Shown: positions 1-7,320, counted from the stretch's first letter. The stretch: 10,119 nucleotides of DNA from Granulosicoccaceae bacterium (GCA_030632035.1 DAOVJZ010000039.1:1-10119); one strand, 5' to 3'. Translations and numbers: made by a program. Notes: generated from the sequence alone by a model not told the origin.

Positions 1-579
1 AACAAGGCTGGCGGCTCTTCTTCACTAAAATTGCGCGAAGCACTGGCTAATGATATTGCCGCACTGAAAAACATTACCCCACCTGATGTAACCGGCATGG
101 CGCTGACATTAAATAGCCTGGCAAGCACAGCGGATGCATTAACGTTAAAGAAACAGGTTAAGGACAAGATTAAACCTGAGCCAGCAGATACAGAAACCAG
201 TGAACAGGATATGGTGTCAGACTGGAAGCAGTTTGTGTTTGTATTGTGGGATAACGTTAGACAACTGGTTGTGATCCGTAGAACTGAAACTGGCGCTGCC
301 CCGTTACTGGTGCCGCAAGAACAATATTTCCTTTATCAGAATTTACAATTGAAACTGGAATCTACTCGTTTGTCTTTATTAAAAGGCGACACAACCACAT
401 TCCATTCAAATATTGATACAGTGACCAGTTGGTTGTCACAGTATTTTGATACCAATACGACAGCTGTTAATAACATGCTGGACACGTTAACCAAAATGAA
501 ACAGGTTGATTTGTCCCCTGCCCTGCCTGAATTGAGTTCATTGACCGTGATTGCAAATAAAAGTGGAGCGACTGACTAG
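1..579 (+). CDS. hemX: HemX, C-terminal part (5' end outside the window)
   Basis: The frame is open from base 1 and ends in TAG at 577-579, giving the last 192 residues of a protein that begins upstream. The TTG at base 31 lies inside the frame and is not a real start. The segment matches the C-terminal domain of gammaproteobacterial HemX: the block WKQFVFVLWDNVRQLVVIRR, then PLLVPQEQYFLYQNLQLKLE, then a helical stretch around SWLSQYFDT. HemX is an inner-membrane protein with one N-terminal membrane helix, which is not visible here, and a large domain outside the cytoplasm. It was long annotated as a uroporphyrinogen-III methyltransferase, but this region shows no SAM-binding motif and its role in heme synthesis is unclear. 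It precedes hemY with a one-base overlap, so the two are surely cotranscribed. hemC and hemD would be expected further upstream, which is inference. Confidence 0.9.
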   Translation, partial: NKAGGSSSLKLREALANDIAALKNITPPDVTGMALTLNSLASTADALTLKKQVKDKIKPEPADTETSEQDMVSDWKQFVFVLWDNVRQLVVIRRTETGAAPLLVPQEQYFLYQNLQLKLESTRLSLLKGDTTTFHSNIDTVTSWLSQYFDTNTTAVNNMLDTLTKMKQVDLSPALPELSSLTVIANKSGATD

Positions 580-1823
580 TGAAGTGGCTGTTGATTTTTC
601 TTGCTGGTTTGCTGCTAACGGTTGGTGCGGCGCTGGTTGCCTATAACGATCCCGGTTATATCCTGATTGGTTATGGCAAGTGGACAATTGAAACCACGCT
701 AACACTTTTTATTGTTGCATCACTGGGTACCTTCCTCGTATTTTATTATTCAATTCGTATTGTTAAAAACACGTGGCAGTTTCCGGCACGATTACGTTTG
801 TGGAATAAACAACGTCATTCAACCCGCTCGATCAAGGTTCTTTCCAAAGGTTTGATTGCACTGGCTGAGGGTCGCTGGCGTGAAGCCGAACGCCATTTAA
901 TACGTTATGCCGCTGACAGTGCCATGCCTATGGTGAATTATCTGGGTGCTGCGCGTGCCGCACAGGAACAGGATGCCAGTGATCGGCGTGATAACTATTT
1001 ACAACTGGCGCATGAAAGCACACCCGATGCCGAGCTCGCGGTTGGCCTGACTCAGGCCGAGTTACAGATTTCGCACAAACAAACAGAGCAGGCATTGGCC
1101 ACCTTGATGCATCTTCGTAACGTGGCACCCAAACATGTCTATGTATTAAAGCTGTTAATGGATTTGTATATTTCACTCGAAGACTGGCGCAGCCTGATTG
1201 ATCTGTTTCCAGATCTGCGCAAGCGTAAGATTCTGGTTGGTGAAAAATACATAGAGCTTGAATTAAAGGCCTATATCCAGCGCTTGATTCAGGCTGGAAA
1301 AGAAGTCGATGCACTGGTTGTGCACCGTATTTGGGAAAGCATTCCGCATCGACTCAAGTCCGGTAAAGATGTTTTGTATACCTACCTGCGTGTGTTGTTA
1401 GGTCGTGGTGACAATGATCATGCTGAAGAAGTATTGCGTAATGTCATGAAGCGTTACTGGAGTGAATATCTGGTTTATCTATATGGAGTGTTGGAAACCC
1501 GTGACACTACAGCACAATTGGCCTGGGCTGAACGTTGGCTGAAAAAATATCCCGATAGTCCTATGTTGTTATTGTCATTGGGGCGTTTGTGTATTCGTAA
1601 TGATCTTTGGGGTAAGGCTCGCAGTTATCTTGAAACCAGTCTTGCCTTGCAGGAACATCCGGAAACCTATCATGAACTGGCGGTGTTACTGGAGAGAACA
1701 GACGAAGCCGAGAAGGCGCATGATTATTACAGCAAGGGTCTGGAGCTGGTTACAACGGGACAGTTCTACAAACGTCGTGCTGACCGTAGTCTGGAATCGC
1801 TATTATTAGAGCCAGTTAGCTAG
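579..1823 (+). CDS. hemY: HemY, inner-membrane TPR protein linked to heme biosynthesis
   Basis: This 414-residue protein has two hydrophobic segments (about residues 3-21 and 39-60). Between them is the HemY signature NDPGYILIGYGKWTIETTL. From about residue 85 to the end it is helix-turn-helix, TPR-like sequence, for example ALAEGRWREAERHL and a degenerate C-terminal repeat around ELAVLLERTDEAEKAHDYY. Length matches the gammaproteobacterial family (about 400). This HemY is unrelated to the protoporphyrinogen oxidase called HemY in Bacillus. It is thought to assist late heme synthesis at the membrane, with no established enzymatic activity. The start is GTG at 579-581, sharing one base with the hemX TAG. 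A GGAG at 565-568, ten bases before it, supports this start and suggests translational coupling. The 3' end overlaps the convergent reductase gene by eight bases. Confidence 0.93.
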   Translation: MKWLLIFLAGLLLTVGAALVAYNDPGYILIGYGKWTIETTLTLFIVASLGTFLVFYYSIRIVKNTWQFPARLRLWNKQRHSTRSIKVLSKGLIALAEGRWREAERHLIRYAADSAMPMVNYLGAARAAQEQDASDRRDNYLQLAHESTPDAELAVGLTQAELQISHKQTEQALATLMHLRNVAPKHVYVLKLLMDLYISLEDWRSLIDLFPDLRKRKILVGEKYIELELKAYIQRLIQAGKEVDALVVHRIWESIPHRLKSGKDVLYTYLRVLLGRGDNDHAEEVLRNVMKRYWSEYLVYLYGVLETRDTTAQLAWAERWLKKYPDSPMLLLSLGRLCIRNDLWGKARSYLETSLALQEHPETYHELAVLLERTDEAEKAHDYYSKGLELVTTGQFYKRRADRSLESLLLEPVS

Positions 1824-2847
1824 AGGCCTTTGCCTTACTGCTATCAACAGCAAACTCAAACGCATCCGAAAAGAACCGTTCCTGTGTAAGCCCGGCTTCA
1901 CAAAAAGCTTCATAACCTGTTTTTACCATTTCAGGCAAGCCACAGGCATAGACTTCGTGTTCTGAAAGATCAGGATAGGCGGCCATCACAGCATCTTGTA
2001 CATAACCTTTAGCGCCTTGCCAATCTCCATCAGGCCGAGACAGTATCGGTGTGTATTTTATATTTAAATTCTTGTTGGCCCAATCCTCGACCAGCTCATG
2101 CATATAAAGCCCATCCTTGTTGCGTGCACCCCAGAACAAATGGATTTCGCGATCAATATTTTCTTCCAGTGCATGTTCGATAATACCTTTAACAGGTCCA
2201 AAGCCGGTACCGGTTACAACCATAATGATGGGTCGTTCTGAATCTTCACGCAAAAAGAAATCGCCATGTGGCCCTTCAATACGCATAACATCTTTTTCAT
2301 GTGCTTTTTCAAAAATCATATCAGTGAATTCACCACCTTCGTGATGACGAATATGCAATTCAATAATATTGGCATCATGTGGTGCATTGGCAATCGAAAA
2401 ACTGCGGTGCCTGTCATCAGGCAAAATAAAATCAATATATTGCCCGGCCAGAAATTGCAGGTTTTCTGTATCGGGTAATTTTAGAAACAGTTGCATCACA
2501 TCGGAGGTGAGTTTTTCCATTCGGTAAATCTTGCAGGGCATACGCTTGATTTCCAGCTCGGAAGCGGTATCAATTTCGTGAATATTAATAGTGAGATCAG
2601 AACGCGCTATGCATTGACACATGAAAGCAACACCAGATTCAATTTCTTCTTCATCAAGATCAGCCGGTTCAAAATCATGGTATTTGATTTCGCCTTCGGT
2701 GACGACAGCCTTGCATTTGCCACACTGGCCACTACGACAGCCATAAGAAAAAGAGAGTCCGTGACGCAGGGCAGCATCGAGAATGAGTTCTTCATCCTCA
2801 GCAGTAAATTCGTGCCCGCTGGGCTGTACGGTGATTTTATGTGTCAT
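1816..2847 (-). CDS. 2Fe-2S ferredoxin / FAD / NAD(P)H reductase, AscD-like (CDP-6-deoxy-3,4-glucoseen reductase family)
   Basis: This 343-residue protein is a three-domain electron-transfer flavoprotein. Residues 1-90 are a plant-type ferredoxin domain with cluster ligands C37, C42, C45 and C77 (CX4CX2C...C). Residues about 100-200 are an FAD-binding barrel with RSFS at 148-151. Residues about 205-330 are the NAD(P)H domain with GTGFGP at 213-218, CGLPEM at 302-307 and a closing FFSDAF. This domain order fits AscD/DdhD and the reductase components of ring hydroxylases. No dideoxysugar genes are nearby, so the sugar-reductase name probably does not describe its job. From memory, relatives in other gammaproteobacteria sit near ubiD, as here with two genes between. 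A role feeding electrons to a quinone- or flavin-related enzyme is inference. ATG at 2845-2847 is preceded by a weak AAGG about 11 bases away. It lies 76 bases downstream of parA on the same strand; a GATAAT at 2877-2882 could be its own -10, but the -35 is poor. Confidence 0.78.
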   Translation of the reverse strand: MTHKITVQPSGHEFTAEDEELILDAALRHGLSFSYGCRSGQCGKCKAVVTEGEIKYHDFEPADLDEEEIESGVAFMCQCIARSDLTINIHEIDTASELEIKRMPCKIYRMEKLTSDVMQLFLKLPDTENLQFLAGQYIDFILPDDRHRSFSIANAPHDANIIELHIRHHEGGEFTDMIFEKAHEKDVMRIEGPHGDFFLREDSERPIIMVVTGTGFGPVKGIIEHALEENIDREIHLFWGARNKDGLYMHELVEDWANKNLNIKYTPILSRPDGDWQGAKGYVQDAVMAAYPDLSEHEVYACGLPEMVKTGYEAFCEAGLTQERFFSDAFEFAVDSSKAKASS

Positions 2848-2923
2848 TGAGTATTTGCCTTACAAAGAGAGGCGGCATTATCCCTGATTTTCTTAAGAGT
2901 AAAAACCAGAGAGTTTATATTGT

Positions 2924-3565
2924 TTAGCCAGGTAAACTGCGTTTGCTGTTGAGCCAGCGTGTGATGGAGCGCCACTGCTCCAGATCCTGTTCGACCGAGG
3001 AAGGGGCCAGCTCAAAAATACCGATGCCTCTTTCAGCGGCACGGATATAGTTCTGGGTATCACGTAATGTGCCGATCATCGGGATATCCAGGTGTTTCAG
3101 AAAGCGCCGTAATTTATCGTAAATCAGCGTGTTTTCGCGTACGCGGTTGGCGACCACGGCCAGCTTGGTCTGCTTGCGCGATACTTTGCCGTTCAACAGG
3201 ATATCGTGGATGAAATGGGTTGCGGCACGGGTATCAATCGGTGATGGCAGGACTGGAATAATGACAGTTTCAACACGCTTGATCAGATCACTCATCTGGC
3301 GGCCATGTATTGCTGCCGGGGCATCAATAATCAAATAGTCAGTATCTCGTGAGGGTTTGAGGGGCTTCTTGAAGGCCGGCACACCGGTGATTTCCTCAAA
3401 TCGTTCGGTATCCCGTGCCGTTAGCCACTCCATGCTGGAGCCCTGTGGGTCATAATCGGCCAGCGTGACATACCCGCCCCGATCGGCATAAAAGCTCGCG
3501 ATATTGGTGGCTAACGTGGTTTTTCCACACCCACCCTTGGCATTTAACACCATGATTTTTCTCAT
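2924..3565 (-). CDS. Orphan ParA/MinD-family P-loop ATPase
   Basis: This 213-residue protein is a compact ParA-type ATPase. It has the deviant Walker A KGGCGKTT at residues 10-17, with signature lysine K10 and P-loop lysine K15. DYDPQGSS at 37-44 is the A'/switch region, YLIIDAP at 77-83 carries the Walker B aspartate D81, and ANRV lies at 139-142. There is no N-terminal DNA-binding extension, so it resembles the small type Ib ParF-like proteins in size. Such ATPases dimerise on ATP and position DNA or protein cargo on the nucleoid or membrane. No ParB-like gene is adjacent, so plasmid-type partition is not indicated. The ATG at 3563-3565 is preceded by AGAGGG about six bases away, a good ribosome-binding site; the second ATG (Met5) is less likely as the start. 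It is transcribed divergently from the cNMP-EAL gene, 128 bases apart, and is followed by the reductase. The cargo is unknown. Confidence 0.85.
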   Translation of the reverse strand: MRKIMVLNAKGGCGKTTLATNIASFYADRGGYVTLADYDPQGSSMEWLTARDTERFEEITGVPAFKKPLKPSRDTDYLIIDAPAAIHGRQMSDLIKRVETVIIPVLPSPIDTRAATHFIHDILLNGKVSRKQTKLAVVANRVRENTLIYDKLRRFLKHLDIPMIGTLRDTQNYIRAAERGIGIFELAPSSVEQDLEQWRSITRWLNSKRSLPG

Positions 3566-3662
3566 AATATCCCTCTCGTGACGTTATCGTACAGGAGTGG
3601 ACAGCCAGCCACATCTACTACCTTACCGAAACAAGGGCCTATAACTCAACCATAAAAAGCTC

Positions 3663-3690
3663 AATTCATTGAATTTGTTGCCGAAACAAC
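3663..3690. promoter_or_regulatory. Two adjacent short dyads just upstream of the cNMP-EAL start
   Basis: Positions 3663-3675 read aattca-t-tgaatt, a perfect 6-bp inverted repeat around one base. Positions 3677-3690 read gttg-ccgaaa-caac, a 4-bp stem around six bases, ending three bases before the ATG at 3694. The nine bases ccgaaacaa recur at 3626-3634 and 3681-3689, exactly 55 bases apart. No Shine-Dalgarno sequence is visible before the ATG; the second dyad occupies its usual place. A TATAAC at 3640-3645 could be a -10, but no convincing -35 lies 16-18 bases upstream. Operator or translational-control function is inference, and the dyads are short enough to be chance. Confidence 0.3.
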
Positions 3691-3693
3691 TTT

Positions 3694-4923
3694 ATGCAGT
3701 TTAATCAAAGTACCCTTGGCCATTCACAGGACTATAAACAGTACTTTCGTGCTGGCGATATTATTTTCAGAGAATCAGATTCTGGAAAGTGTGCCTATAT
3801 CATCAAACGTGGCCGTGTCCAGATATCGACAGAAGAAGGCGACGACAAGGTTGTATTGGCAGAATTATCAGAAGGAGAATTGTTTGGTGAAATGGCTGTC
3901 ATTGACGATTCGCCACGTTGGGCAACAGCCACTGCACTTGATGATGTGGTATTGATTATTATCACACGTGATGTCTTCCTGAACCATCTGGAAGGAAGCG
4001 AGTCGGTTGTCCGCATGTTTTTACATACCATCTTGGCCAGGTTTAAAAATGTGCATGCCCAGTTGCTTGGGTTGGGCGAACAACAGCATACATGGGATAT
4101 AAAAAATACCGGTGGGCGTAATAATCAAACACTGGATCAATCAGTACAAGCAACCGTTGATGCATTGAAATTTGAACAGTCATTACTCAAGGGAATGGAG
4201 AATGAGGAATTTGAACTCTATTTTCAACCGGTTATCGATCTACGTACTGACAGGATTGCCGGCTTCGAGTCCTTGATCCGCTGGAACCATCCAAGACGCG
4301 GTTTTGTTTCACCGCTGGATTTTATTCCAATGGCCGAACAGAATGGTTTGATCGTGCCTCTTGGTCAATGGGTGTTTGAACAGTCATGTAAGGCATTGAA
4401 AGAGTTTAACCAGATACAGGAACTGCAGTTCTTGAGTATCAATGTTTCAGGCAGGCAGTTTATAGATGCAGGGTTACATGAAAAGTTTATAAAGTTCAGT
4501 AGTGATCTCGGATTAGCACCGCAGAAAATAAAACTCGAAATCACCGAAAGCATCTTGATGGAAAATCCGGAGGAATCCAGAAAACTGTTAAACCGTTTCG
4601 GTGACCATGGTTTCCCGATTGCTATTGATGATTTTGGTACCGGTTATTCCAGTTTAAGTTATTTAAACAGTTTCCCTATCAGCACAATGAAGATTGATCG
4701 AAGTTTTGTCAGCGCCATGCTGAAAGACAAGGGTAGTATGAATATCGTGCGTGGTATTGCTGGGCTCGCACATAGCCTTGATATGGATATAGTGGCAGAA
4801 GGCCCGGAAACAGAAGAAGAGTTGAAAGTGCTTAGAGAGATTGGTTGTGAATATGCACAGGGTTATGTTATTTCAAAACCATTACCAATGAAACAGGCGA
4901 TTGAATTTATAAAAGATTATTAA
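3694..4923 (+). CDS. Cyclic-nucleotide-binding domain fused to EAL c-di-GMP phosphodiesterase
   Basis: This 409-residue soluble protein has no membrane segment. Residues about 15-115 form a CRP-type cyclic-nucleotide-binding domain with phosphate-binding cassette GELFGEMA (61-68) and R75. A linker follows to about 165. Residues about 170-405 are an EAL domain. The canonical catalytic set is present: E192 (written ESL, not EAL), N250 in NVSGRQ, E282 in LEITES, D312 and D313 in [10 protein letters not shown]333 in KIDRSF, E369, and Q389 in QGY. An active c-di-GMP phosphodiesterase is therefore likely. The usual EGVE is EGPE (P371). In the cassette, the residue after R75 is Trp rather than the common Ser/Thr/Ala, which may alter ligand binding. 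There is no GGDEF domain and no DNA-binding domain. The expected role is to link a nucleotide or similar signal to c-di-GMP breakdown. ATG 3694 is the first ATG after an in-frame stop at 3670-3672 and lacks a clear SD. The stop overlaps the ubiD stop by four bases. Confidence 0.9.
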   Translation: MQFNQSTLGHSQDYKQYFRAGDIIFRESDSGKCAYIIKRGRVQISTEEGDDKVVLAELSEGELFGEMAVIDDSPRWATATALDDVVLIIITRDVFLNHLEGSESVVRMFLHTILARFKNVHAQLLGLGEQQHTWDIKNTGGRNNQTLDQSVQATVDALKFEQSLLKGMENEEFELYFQPVIDLRTDRIAGFESLIRWNHPRRGFVSPLDFIPMAEQNGLIVPLGQWVFEQSCKALKEFNQIQELQFLSINVSGRQFIDAGLHEKFIKFSSDLGLAPQKIKLEITESILMENPEESRKLLNRFGDHGFPIAIDDFGTGYSSLSYLNSFPISTMKIDRSFVSAMLKDKGSMNIVRGIAGLAHSLDMDIVAEGPETEEELKVLREIGCEYAQGYVISKPLPMKQAIEFIKDY

Positions 4924-6389
4924 TCCTTTTTACTGATTCCAAGTTCATCCCATATTGCGTCAACCCGTTTTTTTACTTCATCATTCATCGTTATTTTTCT
5001 GCCCCATTCACGGTTGGTTTCACCTTTCCATTTATTGGTGGCATCAAACCCGACTTTTGATCCCAATCCGGAAACCGGTGAGGCAAAGTCGAGATAATCA
5101 ATCGGTGTGTTCTCAATAAAGGTCATGTCACGAGAAGGATCCATACGCGTCGTCATGGCCCAGATCACATCTTCCCATTTACGGATATCGACATCGTCAT
5201 CAGTTACGATCACAAACTTGGTGTACATGAATTGACGCAGGAAAGACCAGATACCGAGCATGACGCGCTTGGCATGACCGGGATACTGTTTTTTCATACT
5301 CACGCATGCAACACGATAGGAACACCCTTCCGGTGGTAAATAGAAATCGGTAATTTCCGGAAATTGTTTTTGTAATATTGGTACAAATACTTCATTGAGT
5401 GCGACGCCGAGTACAGAGGGTTCATCCGGCGGACGACCCGTATAGGTACTGTGATAAATCGGATTGTTGCGATGGGTAATGCGGTCAATAGTAAAAACAG
5501 GAAAACGTTCTACTTCATTATAATAACCCGTGTGATCGCCAAATGGACCTTCATCTGCCTCTTCACCCGGTTGCAGATAACCCTCCAGTACAAACTCGGC
5601 CGAGGCCGGCACCATGAGATCATTGCCAATACATTTTACGACCTCGGTTTTACTGCCGCGTAACAAACCGGCGAATGCATATTCTGATAGTGAATCGGGC
5701 ACGGGTGTAACCGCACCAAGAATAGTGGCGGGATCGGCACCGAGTGCAACCGAGATCGGAAATGGTTCACCGGGATTGGTTTCGCACCAGTCTTTATAAT
5801 CCAGTGCACCACCACGGTGAGACAACCAGCGCATGATTACTTTATTTTTGGCAATGACCTGTTGACGATAAATACCCAGGTTTTGTCTTTCCTTGCGTGT
5901 GCCTTTGGTGACAACCAGTGCCCAGGTGATTAATGGACCAGCATCTTCTGGCCAGCAAGTTTGAATCGGAAGTTTGGCAAGATCGACATCATTAATAATA
6001 TTTTGCTGACACGGTGCCTTGTTCACGACCTTGGGTGCCATGTTCAACACTTGCTTAAACACCGGCAGTTTGTCCCATGCGTCCTTGAAGCCTTTGGGTA
6101 CATCAGGTTCTTTTAATTGTGCGAGTGTTTTACCGACTTTACGTAGTGAGTCGACGGATTCTTCACCCATACCAAGAGCAACACGTTCAGGTGTGCCAAA
6201 CAGGTTGGCCAGCACCGGTATATCGGAACCTTTCGGGTTTTCAAATAACAGGGCAGGGCCCTTTTCCCGCAGGGTGCGATCACAGATCTCGGTCATTTCC
6301 AGATGAGGATCGACTTCCTGAGAAATACGGACAAGCTCACCGTTCTTCTCCAGATAGGTAATAAAATCGCGCAGGTCTTTGTAATCCAT
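4920..6389 (-). CDS. ubiD: UbiD, prenylated-FMN-dependent 3-polyprenyl-4-hydroxybenzoate decarboxylase
   Basis: UbiD removes the carboxyl group of 3-octaprenyl-4-hydroxybenzoate in ubiquinone synthesis, using prenylated FMN made by UbiX (not in this window). The 489-residue protein follows E. coli UbiD closely end to end: MDYKDLRDF start, [21 protein letters not shown], and [15 protein letters not shown] near the C-terminus. By analogy with the Fdc1 enzyme, the metal/cofactor ligands are N170, H191 and E236, and the catalytic triad is R175, E280 and D285 (in [11 protein letters not shown]). All are present, so it should be active. I place the start at ATG 6387-6389. A TTG one codon upstream (6390-6392) is also in frame but unneeded, as E. 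coli UbiD aligns from the ATG. No SD is visible. A weak promoter-like pair (TTGCCC at 6419-6424, TACCAT at 6396-6401, spacer 17) would give a nearly leaderless message. It lies 126 bases downstream of xthA on the same strand and overlaps the convergent EAL gene by four bases. Confidence 0.96.
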   Translation of the reverse strand: MDYKDLRDFITYLEKNGELVRISQEVDPHLEMTEICDRTLREKGPALLFENPKGSDIPVLANLFGTPERVALGMGEESVDSLRKVGKTLAQLKEPDVPKGFKDAWDKLPVFKQVLNMAPKVVNKAPCQQNIINDVDLAKLPIQTCWPEDAGPLITWALVVTKGTRKERQNLGIYRQQVIAKNKVIMRWLSHRGGALDYKDWCETNPGEPFPISVALGADPATILGAVTPVPDSLSEYAFAGLLRGSKTEVVKCIGNDLMVPASAEFVLEGYLQPGEEADEGPFGDHTGYYNEVERFPVFTIDRITHRNNPIYHSTYTGRPPDEPSVLGVALNEVFVPILQKQFPEITDFYLPPEGCSYRVACVSMKKQYPGHAKRVMLGIWSFLRQFMYTKFVIVTDDDVDIRKWEDVIWAMTTRMDPSRDMTFIENTPIDYLDFASPVSGLGSKVGFDATNKWKGETNREWGRKITMNDEVKKRVDAIWDELGISKKD

Positions 6390-6425
6390 CAAGCTATGGT
6401 ATTGGGTTTCAGGTGCGGGGGCAAT

Positions 6426-6446
6426 GGTTAAAGGGTGGTTTTAACC
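6426..6446. repeat. Short hairpin, 7-bp stem, between xthA and ubiD
   Basis: ggttaaa at 6426-6432 and tttaacc at 6440-6446 form a perfect 7-bp stem with a 7-base loop. A competing pairing uses gtggtt at 6435-6440 with aaccac at 6443-6448. Both overlap the left edge of the CACAGAG-type repeat, so the whole 6426-6516 stretch can fold in alternative ways. No T-run follows on either strand, so a classical terminator is not supported. Confidence 0.4.
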
Positions 6447-6516
6447 ACGGAGAACACAGAGTTCACAGAGATATTAAAATTAAAAAAACTCTGTGTTCTC
6501 CGTGCTCTCTGTGGTT
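6443..6516. repeat. CACAGAG-type imperfect inverted repeat between xthA and ubiD
   Basis: Positions 6443-6470 pair with 6489-6516 around an 18-base AT-rich loop: 23 Watson-Crick pairs, one G-T and four mismatches in 28. In a shifted register, 16 bases (cacggagaacacagag, 6446-6461) are perfectly complementary to 6489-6504. Each arm is built from near-repeats of a seven- to nine-base CACAGAG/CACGGAG unit. The outer base of the right arm is the first base of the xthA stop codon, so the element sits immediately downstream of xthA. From memory, similar ACCACAGAG-CACAGAG elements occur as dispersed intergenic repeats in many unrelated bacterial genomes, and they produce spurious reading frames such as NHGEHRVHRD, seen here on the + strand. 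It may act as an mRNA 3'-end stabiliser or attenuator for xthA. The T-run (6482-6488 read on the - strand) lies in the loop, so it is not a standard terminator. Confidence 0.75.
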
Positions 6517-7283
6517 CATATATCTATTTCAAGGACTACGGGCGTATGGTCGGAAGGACGTTCAAGTTTGCGCGGTTCTTTATCGATATAACTGGCTGTG
6601 CATTTGTCCTTTAGTGCATCACTGACAAGGATGTGATCGATTCTCATGCCACGGTTGCGTCGGAACCCGGCGGCACGGTAGTCCCACCAGCTGAATAATT
6701 TTTCTTCCTGATCAAACAGGCGAAAACTGTCATGTAGCCCAAGTTGGATGAGTTGCTGGAAGCGTTTGCGTTCTTCATCACTGACTAAAACAGAACCTAT
6801 CCATTCTTCCGGATCATGTACGTCGATATCTTCCGGTGCGATATTAAAATCACCGACCATGATAAATTGTTCATGTTCCTTTAATTGTTTTTCAACATAG
6901 GCAATCATTTTATCGAGCCAGTCGAGTTTATAGGTATATTTTTCAGAACCAACTTCAGAACCATTCGGGATATAAAGATTCAGGAAACGTAAGTTGCCGT
7001 AGGTTGCACCGAGTACGCGGCGTTGTGGGTCATCTAGACCAGGAATGTCAGTGACAATATCTTCGGCTTTTTCTTTGCTGATTACGGTAACACCGTTATA
7101 GGTTTTTTGTCCGCTAAATATAACGTTGTAACCGGCTTCTTTTATTTCGTCTACGGGAAAATTTTCGTCAGGGGTTTTAGTTTCCTGAATACCGAGCAGA
7201 TCAGGTTTGGCCGTACTTAACCAATCCAGTACATGCGGCAGGCGAACCCGCAGGGAGTTGACATTCCAGGTAGCGATTTTCAT
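6516..7283 (-). CDS. xthA: Exodeoxyribonuclease III (AP endonuclease, XthA family)
   Basis: This enzyme incises DNA at abasic sites and trims 3' blocked ends in base-excision repair, and degrades one strand of duplex DNA from the 3' end. The 255-residue protein has the full endonuclease/exonuclease/phosphatase-fold active site: N7 in TWNVNSLR, E34 in QETK, Y104 in YIPNG, D145 and N147 in GDFNIAP, D216 in RIDH, and D245-H246 in PSDHTPV. The start is secure because the first strand of the fold begins MKIATWN. There is no Shine-Dalgarno sequence: the bases before the ATG read AGCTCCCC on the coding strand. It lies 42 bases downstream of the SH3-protein gene, so read-through from that operon is possible, as is a promoter in the gap (see 7292-7320). 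The stop codon TGA (6516-6518) touches the inverted repeat at 6443-6516. Confidence 0.96.
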   Translation of the reverse strand: MKIATWNVNSLRVRLPHVLDWLSTAKPDLLGIQETKTPDENFPVDEIKEAGYNVIFSGQKTYNGVTVISKEKAEDIVTDIPGLDDPQRRVLGATYGNLRFLNLYIPNGSEVGSEKYTYKLDWLDKMIAYVEKQLKEHEQFIMVGDFNIAPEDIDVHDPEEWIGSVLVSDEERKRFQQLIQLGLHDSFRLFDQEEKLFSWWDYRAAGFRRNRGMRIDHILVSDALKDKCTASYIDKEPRKLERPSDHTPVVLEIDI

Positions 7284-7291
7284 GGGGAGCT

Positions 7292-7320
7292 ATATTAGCT
7301 TTTCAACAAGGACTTGTCGA
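7292..7320 (-). promoter_or_regulatory. Candidate sigma-70-like promoter for xthA
   Basis: On the - strand TCGACA (7315-7320, 5/6 to consensus) and TAATAT (7292-7297, 4/6) are separated by 17 bases. Transcription would start only a few bases before the xthA ATG at 7283, giving an almost leaderless mRNA, in keeping with the absent SD. The -10 lies inside a dyad (agcta-tat-tagct, 7288-7300) and the -35 inside another (ttcaacaag / cttgtcgaa, 7302-7321, one mismatch). Those dyads could be operators, or the -35 match could be incidental to a hairpin. Confidence 0.3.

Noticed and set aside
928..1314. Minus-strand 128-residue frame inside hemY
   Set aside because: It is antisense to a well-supported HemY coding region and has no recognisable domain.
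1824..1835. aggc-cttt-gcct mini-hairpin after hemY as a terminator
   Set aside because: Only a 4-bp stem with no T-run, and it lies inside the reductase coding sequence.
2491..2850. Plus-strand 119-residue frame opposite the reductase gene
   Set aside because: It is the antisense shadow of the ferredoxin domain, whose cysteine motif is clear on the - strand.
2924..3693. Plasmid-type ParA/parS partition locus
   Set aside because: No ParB gene and no convincing array of parS-like repeats nearby; the surroundings are chromosomal housekeeping genes.
6443..6516. Rho-independent terminator after xthA
   Set aside because: The T-run on the - strand lies in the loop between the two arms rather than after the stem, so it does not have classical terminator layout.
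6413..6625. Plus-strand reading frame with NHGEHRVHRD-like start, 70 residues
   Set aside because: It runs through the CACAGAG-type inverted repeat and then antisense into xthA; such frames are translation artefacts of this repeat.
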